DNA of 14,963 nucleotides, taken from Candidatus Krumholzibacteriota bacterium (GTDB taxonomy: Bacteria; Krumholzibacteriota; Krumholzibacteriia; Krumholzibacteriales; Krumholzibacteriaceae). Positions within the stretch are counted from its first letter, which is position 1; each line of letters begins with the position of its first letter. The position numbers were made by a program, and so were the translations under genes. Of this stretch, positions 7,093 through 12,322 are shown piece by piece. The stretch spans positions 1 through 14,963 of the forward strand of contig JAUWMD010000030.1 in NCBI GenBank assembly GCA_030613345.1, read 5' to 3'. Below the pieces are notes generated by a model, which ran no database searches, was not told the origin of the DNA, and saw nothing but the letters and a program-made list of their open reading frames with translations.

Positions 7093-8002
7093 CGACGAGA
7101 TCGCGAGGGTATACATCGCCGAGGCGGAAGGGGGCAGGCACGTCGAGTTCGTCGAATCGGTGGAGCCTCCTCTGCCGCGCGAGGAAAAGTGGGTGCTTAT
7201 CGTCTCGACCCTGTTCGGATGCCCGAGCGGCTGCCGTTTCTGCGACGCAGGCGGGTCGTACTACGGGAAACTCACCTCAGGCGAGATCCTCTTCCAGACC
7301 GACTACATGATCGATCGCCGTTACCCCGACCGCCGCGTGCCGGCGGGGAAGTTCAAGGTACAGCTTGCGAGGATGGGCGAGCCGGCGCTGAACGACGCGG
7401 TCCTCGATGTCCTCGAAAGGCTTCCCTTGCGATACGACGCCCCCGGCCTGATGCCCGCCCTCTCGACCATAGCCCCGGCCGGCAGCGAGGAGTTCTTCGA
7501 GAGGCTGCTCGATATCGGCAGGGGAATATACAAGGGGCGGTTCCAGCTGCAGTTCTCGCTCCATACGACCGACGCTGAAAGACGCGACTGGCTCATGCCT
7601 CCGAAGAAATGGGATTTCGGGGAGATCGCCCGCTACGGCGAGAGATTCTTCGTCGAGGGAGGCAGGAAGATCACGTTGAATTTCGCCCTGGCCGAGGGGA
7701 TGCCGCTGGAGGTGGAGGTCCTCTCGCGCCATTTCGACCCGGAGAAGTTCCTCATCAAGATGACGCCTGTCAACCCGACCTGCGAGGCCGACCGAAGCGG
7801 GGTCAGGTCGTCGATAATCGAGGGGATCGAGCCTGAGAGCATCACCGCGCCCCTGCGTGAAGCGGGCTACGATGTGCTGATCTCGATAGGTGAGCTCGAG
7901 GAGAACCATATAGGCTCGAACTGCGGCCAGTATATAAAAAGATATCTCGACGGCGGTGCCGGCTTCGAGGCGGGATATAACTATACCCTGACAGAAGTGT
8001 AA
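7067..8002 (+). CDS. RlmN-like radical SAM protein, short form
   Basis: A 311-residue radical SAM protein whose core aligns with the 23S rRNA/tRNA adenine C2-methylase RlmN. The cluster motif CPSGCRFC has Cys52, Cys56 and Cys59. MGEPALN (103-109), FSLHTTDAERRDWLMPP (163-179) and TPVNP (233-237) match RlmN blocks, and NCGQY (285-289) matches the 'ACGQL' around the methyl-carrying Cys355 of E. coli RlmN, making Cys286 its equivalent. Two things differ: the N-terminal helical domain of about 100 residues is mostly absent, and the position of the second catalytic cysteine (E. coli Cys118, seven residues before the cluster) is Ile45. It overlaps the flavoprotein gene by 26 bases and is last in the operon. 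RNA methylation, or methylation or rearrangement of a small molecule, are open; function is unknown. Confidence 0.82.
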   Translation: MKVKAWTGSDEIARVYIAEAEGGRHVEFVESVEPPLPREEKWVLIVSTLFGCPSGCRFCDAGGSYYGKLTSGEILFQTDYMIDRRYPDRRVPAGKFKVQLARMGEPALNDAVLDVLERLPLRYDAPGLMPALSTIAPAGSEEFFERLLDIGRGIYKGRFQLQFSLHTTDAERRDWLMPPKKWDFGEIARYGERFFVEGGRKITLNFALAEGMPLEVEVLSRHFDPEKFLIKMTPVNPTCEADRSGVRSSIIEGIEPESITAPLREAGYDVLISIGELEENHIGSNCGQYIKRYLDGGAGFEAGYNYTLTEV

Positions 8003-8132
8003 GGCTGTCCGGGAAGAGCTGTTGCGCAAAGCTCGTTGAATTCGGTTGTGAGGGTTGGGTGATGAAGTAAACGTTTATGGCTTTTCGTGCCATGTCCCCC
8101 TGCCGTGTCCTCCCTGAGCCTGCGTTGAGGGC

Positions 8133-8161
8133 TTGACTCTATATCCAGCAATAACTATTAT
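8133..8161 (+). promoter_or_regulatory. Sigma-70-type promoter with a dyad over the -10
   Basis: TTGACT (8133-8138) and TATTAT (8156-8161) are separated by exactly 17 bases, a strong housekeeping-type promoter. The perfect dyad CAATAA-CTA-TTATTG (8149-8163) covers the -10, so a repressor site or simple AT-rich symmetry are both possible. Transcription would begin near 8168 and reach the beta-barrel gene whose start is at 8279. The remaining part of the 8003-8278 gap shows no gene; a weak hairpin CTCGT/ACGAG lies in the leader at 8175-8197. Confidence 0.7.
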
Positions 8162-8266
8162 TGTTTTGCCAAATCTCGTGATACTCCCAACAACGAGGTA
8201 GCATGTTTGGCGTGGTTCCGATCGGTCGCTTCGGCGGCTGATTTACTTATTGGCCCAGACGATACC

Positions 8267-8272
8267 AGGAGG
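8267..8272 (+). promoter_or_regulatory. Shine-Dalgarno site fixing the GTG start at 8279
   Basis: AGGAGG lies six bases before GTG at 8279. This perfect site decides the start against the in-frame ATG at 8207, which would place 24 non-signal residues before the signal peptide. Confidence 0.85.
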
Positions 8273-8278
8273 CAAATT

Positions 8279-8749
8279 GTGTATCGATTCGCTATAGTTG
8301 TTACAATTCTTGTCGGCATGGTCGTTGCCGCACCGGCCGCGAAGGCGGATCATGACACAGGCCCGTTCGGGCTCGGAATCATCATCGGCGAACCGACCGG
8401 AGTCAGCGCCAAGCTTTTCCTTTCAGGATCGAATGCAATCGACGCTGCTGTGGCCTGGTCACTCTCCGGGAACAATAATCTGCAGATCCAGGCTGATTAC
8501 CTCTATCACCGATACGAATTGATCAAGGTAAGCAAAGGTCAGCTGCCCGTGTTCTTTGGTATCGGCGGCCGGTTTGCGCTGAGGGACAATGCCGACGATA
8601 TTTTAGGTATTCGCATCCCTGTCGGCATCGCGTATGAGTTCGCCAACCATCCGTTCGATCTGTTTGGTGAAATTGTTCCGATCTTCGATATCACACCGGA
8701 CACAGATTTCGATTTAGAGGGTGCGATCGGCGCGCGATACTACTTCTAG
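8279..8749 (+). CDS. Small outer-membrane beta-barrel protein with signal peptide
   Basis: With the GTG start the product is 156 residues. It opens with a hydrophobic signal segment (residues 1-23, ending AAKA before DHDTG). The rest alternates polar and hydrophobic residues, with glycine/aromatic patterns typical of beta strands (GLGIIIGEPTGVSAKLFL, LQIQADYLYHRYEL). It ends in ARYYF, the terminal aromatic that the Bam machinery recognises in outer-membrane barrels. The 'GLGxxxGEPTGxSxK' opening resembles small uncharacterised outer-membrane barrel families in Bacteroidota and spirochaetes. It is monocistronic, with its own promoter (8133-8161) and terminator (8771-8804). Base composition is lower in G+C than the preceding operon: 8461-8520 is 45% by hand count. 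Specific function is unknown; outer-membrane location is likely. Confidence 0.78.
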   Translation: MYRFAIVVTILVGMVVAAPAAKADHDTGPFGLGIIIGEPTGVSAKLFLSGSNAIDAAVAWSLSGNNNLQIQADYLYHRYELIKVSKGQLPVFFGIGGRFALRDNADDILGIRIPVGIAYEFANHPFDLFGEIVPIFDITPDTDFDLEGAIGARYYF

Positions 8750-8770
8750 CTACAGTTCTGCAAACATCGA

Positions 8771-8804
8771 AGGGCCCGCTTGCCAAACGGCCGGCGGGCT
8801 CTTT
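8771..8804 (+). terminator. Intrinsic terminator after the beta-barrel gene
   Basis: AGGGCCCGC (8771-8779) pairs with GCGGGCTCT (8794-8802) over nine base pairs including one G-T wobble, with a 14-base loop. Only a short TTT follows, so termination may be moderate. The rest of 8805-9017 holds no gene and no convincing promoter that I can point to. Confidence 0.65.
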
Positions 8805-8992
8805 GCAATGCAACAGGTACCCTTCGGTCCGATTGCAGACCGTGGACCTGCCGGGGATGAAACAAATTTCCTTTACATCCCGAAAATCCTTATTTAGGGT
8901 TTAATCAGCGAACTGCTTATCCAGACATCGCAAATTTCGTGTATCGCCGGCGCTTCGGAGAATGAGAGCTCTGTCGCCGCGCGTACTGTCAT

Positions 8993-9010
8993 GCCCTTTT
9001 AAAAAGGCGG
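8993..9010 (+). promoter_or_regulatory. Shine-Dalgarno inside a small AT-rich hairpin
   Basis: The likely ribosome site AAGGCGG ends seven bases before the ATG at 9018. It can fold back on GCCCTTT (8993-8999): GCC/GGC plus TTT/AAA with a bulged C and a three-base loop. This could mildly mask the site. The site supports the chosen start; the masking is speculative. Confidence 0.4.
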
Positions 9011-9017
9011 TGTTCCC

Positions 9018-10256
9018 ATGGTTTCATTCCCTGTTCGATCGCGTGCCCGAATGGCAGTTCTTTTTCTCATCCCGTTGATGGCCCTCGTTTCCTGCGGCGA
9101 TGACGATCCGGTCTCCCCCGCGAAAGATCCTCAGTGCGAAGTATTGCCCGGCGCGCTCGATTTCGGGACGGTCGCTGTCGGCGGCGACCCCGAGTTGAGC
9201 TTCACCATCAGGAACACCCGCAGCGGCACTCTCACTGGAGACGTCGCCGAGACCTGCGGTCACTACAGCATCGTCTCGGGAGGAGGAGCCTTCGCGCTCG
9301 ACGGCGGCGATTCGGTGGTCGTGACGGTGCGTTTCGAGCCGGCGGATGAGGGGACCCACACATGCACGATCACCACGGGAGTGACCGCGTGCGGGAGCGT
9401 TTTGTGCACCGGCGACGCGCAGTTTGCCTGGGAGCAGATCTACAGCAACAGCTACTATACATGGCGGGCCATCTGGGGCAGCTCGGCGGACGATATCTTC
9501 GTTGTCGGCGGTGATATCAGGCATTACGACGGCTTTAACTGGGAGACCATGACGAACCCTTCGGACAAATCCCTGTACGGTGTGTGGGGTTCGGGGCCTG
9601 ACAACGTCTACGCGGTGGGGCGCGAATACTCCACGAGCGTGGGAGTCATCGTCCATTACAACGGGACGAGCTGGAACATCGTGGAGGACGATCTTCCGGT
9701 GGGATTCCTCGGTATCTGGGGGAGCGGTCCGGACGACATCTACGCGGTGGGACTCGGACACAACGCGTACCACTATACCGGCTCTTCATGGGAAACGGTC
9801 GGCCTCGGCGGCATAGTGACACATGCCGTCTGGGGGACGGCCTGGAACGACGTGTTCTTCGTGGGCGACACGGGGAGGATTCGGCACTACGATGGCACGA
9901 CGATGGAGACGATGACGAGCAACACGTCGTACGCACTGCTCGGCGTCTGGGGAGCATCGAGCACCGAGGTGTTCGTCACCACCTTCAGCTCCCTGATCCT
10001 GGCCTACACCGGCTCCACCTGGGAGCCGATGCAGAACGATGGGACGGGAGGGCGCCTGGAGGATATCTGGGGGACGTCTGCGACCGATATTTACTGCGCC
10101 GGGTACTCGCGCAGGATCATGCGGTTCGACGGCTCGAGCTGGAAAGACATGATCAATCCGACGACACAGACGCTGCTCGGGATCTGGGGAAGCTCCGCCA
10201 CGAACATCTATGCCGTCGGAGAGCGCGGAGTGATCCAGCACTACACCGGGCAGTGA
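9018..10256 (+). CDS. Lipoprotein with Ig-like (choice-of-anchor-D/ASH-like) domain and seven-repeat beta-propeller
   Basis: The 412-residue product starts with a lipoprotein signal peptide; the lipobox LVSC places the lipidated cysteine at residue 26, followed by Gly, which in E. coli logic means export to the outer membrane. Residues about 38-133 form an Ig-like domain of the ASH/choice-of-anchor-D kind (DFGTVAVGG...FTIRNT...VTVRFEP...G...C). From residue 150 to the end there are seven repeats beginning WG(S/T/A)xxxx(D/N/E)(I/V)(Y/F), with the Trp at residues 153, 190, 234, 272, 311, 351 and 390, most ending in a HYDGxxW-type strand. Seven units of about 40 residues fit one closed seven-bladed propeller. 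Cysteines at 40, 80, 116, 125 and 130 lie in the Ig-like part. Likely a surface-exposed binding protein; ligand unknown. Confidence 0.82.
   Translation: MVSFPVRSRARMAVLFLIPLMALVSCGDDDPVSPAKDPQCEVLPGALDFGTVAVGGDPELSFTIRNTRSGTLTGDVAETCGHYSIVSGGGAFALDGGDSVVVTVRFEPADEGTHTCTITTGVTACGSVLCTGDAQFAWEQIYSNSYYTWRAIWGSSADDIFVVGGDIRHYDGFNWETMTNPSDKSLYGVWGSGPDNVYAVGREYSTSVGVIVHYNGTSWNIVEDDLPVGFLGIWGSGPDDIYAVGLGHNAYHYTGSSWETVGLGGIVTHAVWGTAWNDVFFVGDTGRIRHYDGTTMETMTSNTSYALLGVWGASSTEVFVTTFSSLILAYTGSTWEPMQNDGTGGRLEDIWGTSATDIYCAGYSRRIMRFDGSSWKDMINPTTQTLLGIWGSSATNIYAVGERGVIQHYTGQ
9474..10256 (+). repeat. Seven tandem degenerate repeats encoding propeller blades
   Basis: Protein-level repeats start at the WG pairs of residues 153, 190, 234, 272, 311, 351 and 390, with spacings of 37, 44, 38, 39, 40 and 39 residues. 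The consensus is WGS-x-x-x-D-I-Y-A-V-G-x(5-10)-I-x-H-Y-x-G-x-x-W-x-x-M. The fifth unit (WGASSTEVFVTT) is the most diverged. Confidence 0.85.
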
Positions 10257-10269
10257 TTTTTCTCGAACA

Positions 10270-10287
10270 GCCCGCCGGCCAGCGGGC
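10270..10287. terminator. Possible bidirectional hairpin between convergent genes
   Basis: GCCCGC (10270-10275) pairs with GCGGGC (10282-10287) around a six-base loop, midway between the lipoprotein stop and the stop of the opposite-strand gene at 10298. No T-tract follows in either direction, so it is not a canonical intrinsic terminator. Its position between converging genes is the main support. Confidence 0.4.
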
Positions 10288-10297
10288 AGGTGGAGCA

Positions 10298-10858
10298 TTA
10301 AAACGATTTTGAGTATTGAATAAGCAGCGTGCTTCTGGAATCGATGCGCAGGCTCATTCCAGCCGCGAGGTCGATCTGTTGCCAGTGCTCTCCAGGGGCA
10401 GCCGCCCCTATGACCGCGCCGAGCAGCATCCCGGGCATCCCGAAGACCGCTACAGCGCCCATGAATCTTAGTCCGGAGGCGGTATTGCTGCATAACTCAT
10501 CATATTGACCGCAATCTGTATTGACATCATCCCAGGTAGCTACGGCATACAACATACCTATGAGTCCTCCGATCCCACCACCGATTACAGCCCCTCGTAA
10601 TGCGCCGGATCCTGATGACCTGGGAACCTTGACCTCTACCTTCTCGATCTGGCCAAAGGCTATCTGCTGGAATTCATTGTCGTGTTCGCGATACACATAC
10701 AAGGTATCCGGGCCAACACGATCCAATACATATTTGTCCTTTGCACCTGTCATACGAATGCGAAGGTGATCGCCCTCTTTCAGTTCATCCTTGTTTTCGG
10801 CATTACTATGCACGGAAAACAAGACGATAAACGCGAAGACAATTGCTGCAACTCGCAT
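10298..10858 (-). CDS. Exported glycine-zipper membrane protein of unknown function
   Basis: The 186-residue product has a signal peptide (residues 1-20, ending SNA before ENKD). It then has a small beta-rich domain (about 25-80) with 'EGDHLRIRMTG....LDRVGPDTLYVYRE' and 'IAFGQIEKVEVKV'. Two glycine-rich helical stretches follow (GALRGAVIGGGIGGLIGML and FGMPGMLLGAVIGAAA), spaced like glycine-zipper transmembrane segments. After the second comes PGEHWQQIDL, which resembles the 'PGERWxxV' ending I associate with many uncharacterised proteins of Gemmatimonadota-type bacteria. GGAGG stands before the ATG on the minus strand. It lies 88 bases after the barrel gene at 10947 and is probably in the same transcript. 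Composition looks more AT-rich than the operon at 1814-8002. Function unknown; envelope location likely. Confidence 0.7.
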   Translation of the reverse strand: MRVAAIVFAFIVLFSVHSNAENKDELKEGDHLRIRMTGAKDKYVLDRVGPDTLYVYREHDNEFQQIAFGQIEKVEVKVPRSSGSGALRGAVIGGGIGGLIGMLYAVATWDDVNTDCGQYDELCSNTASGLRFMGAVAVFGMPGMLLGAVIGAAAPGEHWQQIDLAAGMSLRIDSRSTLLIQYSKSF

Positions 10859-10946
10859 GTCTGTACCTCCGGAAACAGAACCTCCGTCCGGTTATTCCTG
10901 TTTGAAGCTTTGGGCTGCACCCCGCCCTTCAGGAGCACGGAACTCC

Positions 10947-11585
10947 TCAGAAGCGGTAACGGATTCCAGCTGTCACTGGTACGCCGGTTATCGCGTACGA
11001 AAGGCCGTCTGCGTATTCGATACCCCCGGGAATAATAAGTACCGAGGCGGACACCATCAGCGCCGTGTTGCTGCTGATGTCGCGGTCGAATTCTGCGCCG
11101 AGCAGATAGACGAACCTGTTTTTCATGAAGTCGTAGTCGTAGGTCTTGCCCTGGAATGTTTCGCGGCCGGAGGAGAAGCAGTAGTTGAGACCCAGCATGA
11201 GCGCAAGCGTGTGCAGCCGGTTCTCCCAGATGTGAGGCTTGAACTGGACGCCCAGATAGAAGATAGAGGCGGACGCGTCGACGGCATCGCCGTTTGACGC
11301 GGCGTAGTCCTCCCACGCGCCCGTATCGAGATTGATGTAGCCCGCGATCATCGCCATGCCGAGACGGCGTGTGAACCTGATCTCGGTGTCGGCCTGGAAG
11401 GTGAAGCCGCCCCCGAACTGGTCGATATCCGCGTACCGGTGAGCCTTCCAGTCCCCGAGTGGAAAGAAGTAGCCTGCTCCGAAGCCGATGGAGACCTCGG
11501 AACCGTCGGAGGCAGCCGGCAGCGCGGCCGATAATACTATCGCCAGCGATACGACGATGATTATTGCTGCGGCGCGTGTTTTCAT
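10947..11585 (-). CDS. Outer-membrane beta-barrel protein (OmpW/OMP_b-brl-like)
   Basis: From the ATG at 11585 the product is 212 residues. It has a signal peptide (about residues 1-25, KTRAAAIII...LPAAS), then beta-barrel character: 'VSIGFGAGYFFPLGDWK', 'GGGFTFQADTEIRFTRRLGMAMIAGY', 'FYLGVQFKPHIW', 'GVPVTAGIRYRF'. The terminal Phe is the classic outer-membrane barrel signal. An in-frame start at 11714 would add 43 residues that overlap the neighbour gene in another frame and hide the signal peptide, so it is rejected. The ATG overlaps the stop of the gene at 11582-12028 by ATGA, indicating translational coupling. I infer it works together with that upstream small membrane protein. Ligand or role is unknown. 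Confidence 0.8.
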   Translation of the reverse strand: MKTRAAAIIIVVSLAIVLSAALPAASDGSEVSIGFGAGYFFPLGDWKAHRYADIDQFGGGFTFQADTEIRFTRRLGMAMIAGYINLDTGAWEDYAASNGDAVDASASIFYLGVQFKPHIWENRLHTLALMLGLNYCFSSGRETFQGKTYDYDFMKNRFVYLLGAEFDRDISSNTALMVSASVLIIPGGIEYADGLSYAITGVPVTAGIRYRF

Positions 11586-12028
11586 CGCAACCCCGTTCCT
11601 TGTGGTGGAGTCGACAGCACGTCCGCCGCCGCAAGTGTGTCGGCGGTGACGGTCCAGGAGACCGCCCCGCCGGTGGAGGGAGAAGTGGTGCACTCCAGCG
11701 TTGTCCAGGCGCACCCTGTCGACGCAGGTTCATAGGGGGCAACCACAAATTTGCGCTCGGCTGTCCCCGACACTCCCTGGCCAGGCGAGTAGAATACTAT
11801 CGCGATGACGGTGGAGTAGCCTTTCTTTTCGAATGTAGCGCCGGCGCCGGGGGGCACGTAGAGGAACGGTTCGCTGTCAACGATTACGTGAACGTAATGA
11901 TCTGTTTCGTTGATTACGGTCAGGCGGCCGATGTCCCCGCCCACCGTTACGCCTACGACAAGGATCAGGAGCAGCAGGGCTGCAGCGGCTCGCAACGCTA
12001 TCTTCACGGGCGGTGCGCGGTGGCGCAC
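11582..12028 (-). CDS. Small membrane-anchored or secreted protein of unknown function
   Basis: The 148-residue product begins at GTG 12028. Residue 8 (GTG at 12007) is an alternative start and gives a cleaner signal: basic VKIALR then a hydrophobic run to about residue 30. The exported part has a beta-rich domain 'GRLTVINETDHYVHVIVDSEP...VPPGAGATFEKKG', a pattern seen in small domains with conserved Pro-Pro-Gly turns. A Ser/Thr-rich end follows with two cysteines (CAWTTLEC) that could form a disulfide. No clear Shine-Dalgarno precedes either GTG, and a perfect hairpin covers the first. Its stop overlaps the start of the beta-barrel gene (ATGA). It is the first gene behind the TATAAT promoter at 12126-12131. 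I do not recognise a named family. Confidence 0.65.
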   Translation of the reverse strand: MRHRAPPVKIALRAAAALLLLILVVGVTVGGDIGRLTVINETDHYVHVIVDSEPFLYVPPGAGATFEKKGYSTVIAIVFYSPGQGVSGTAERKFVVAPYEPASTGCAWTTLECTTSPSTGGAVSWTVTADTLAAADVLSTPPQGTGLR

Positions 12029-12030
12029 CG
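12011..12030. repeat. Perfect inverted repeat over the GTG start of the small membrane protein
   Basis: CGGTGCGC (12011-12018) and GCGCACCG (12023-12030) are exact reverse complements around a four-base loop. On the minus strand the GTG at 12028-12026 lies inside the stem. This may be a translational control hairpin, or may mean that initiation occurs at the GTG at 12007. Confidence 0.6.
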
Positions 12031-12125
12031 GGCGTATATTACCGGAATCATATGGGCTGGATTCTCTGGAAATGACACCCCCCTCTTTGGGACATCCGCC
12101 AGATGCTTTGCCGCGATGCCGAATA

Positions 12126-12154
12126 ATTATACCACAACGATATGCGAGTTAAAC
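12126..12154 (-). promoter_or_regulatory. Extended -10 promoter with upstream A-tract for the three-gene minus-strand unit
   Basis: On the minus strand TGG-TATAAT gives a perfect -10 (12131-12126) with the TG extension. The -35 region GTTTAA (12154-12149) is weak at a 17-base spacing. A run of seven A on the same strand (plus-strand T at 12157-12163) sits just upstream, like an UP element. Transcription would start near 12118, about 90 bases before the GTG at 12028. Confidence 0.7.
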
Positions 12155-12252
12155 GGTTTTTTTCCGATACCCCCTGGACGGGGCGGGGATTACAGGCAAT
12201 GACCGGGACGGACTTGCCCTGGCGGGATGTCAGTGTCGACTGGATATATGGA

Positions 12253-12310
12253 GAGGGCTTACCCTGAAGAAACCCTCGGTGCCTCCGGGGTTTCGAAAGG
12301 GTAAGCCCTC
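12253..12310. terminator. Large composite palindrome after the porin gene (terminator or mRNA-stabilising hairpin)
   Basis: GAGGGCTTACCCT (12253-12265) and AGGGTAAGCCCTC (12298-12310) pair perfectly over 13 base pairs. Inside, a symmetric GAA/GAA internal loop is followed by GAAACCC (12269-12275) with GGGTTTC (12288-12294), then CGG/CCG around a small loop. The whole is about 23 base pairs and starts 12 bases past the porin stop on the minus strand. There is no T-tract in either direction, so a 3' stability or Rho-linked role fits better than a classical intrinsic terminator. The remaining bases 12029-12252 hold the promoter above and no gene. Confidence 0.7.
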
Positions 12311-12322
12311 CCTCCTTTGAGC

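Noticed and set aside
8014..8034. GAGCT...AGCTC hairpin with TTGCGCAA core as terminator of the methyl-transfer operon
   Set aside because: The stem is only five base pairs and no T-tract follows. No clear terminator was found after the radical SAM gene.
8207..8278. ATG at 8207 as start of the beta-barrel gene
   Set aside because: A perfect AGGAGG sits six bases before the GTG at 8279, directly ahead of a clean signal peptide.
10870..10900. Direct repeat CGGAGGT before the gene at 10858
   Set aside because: Two short copies 16 bases apart are most simply one real ribosome site and a chance match.
11586..11714. Longer N-terminus for the OmpW-like barrel
   Set aside because: It lies in an alternative frame of the coupled upstream gene and would bury the signal peptide.
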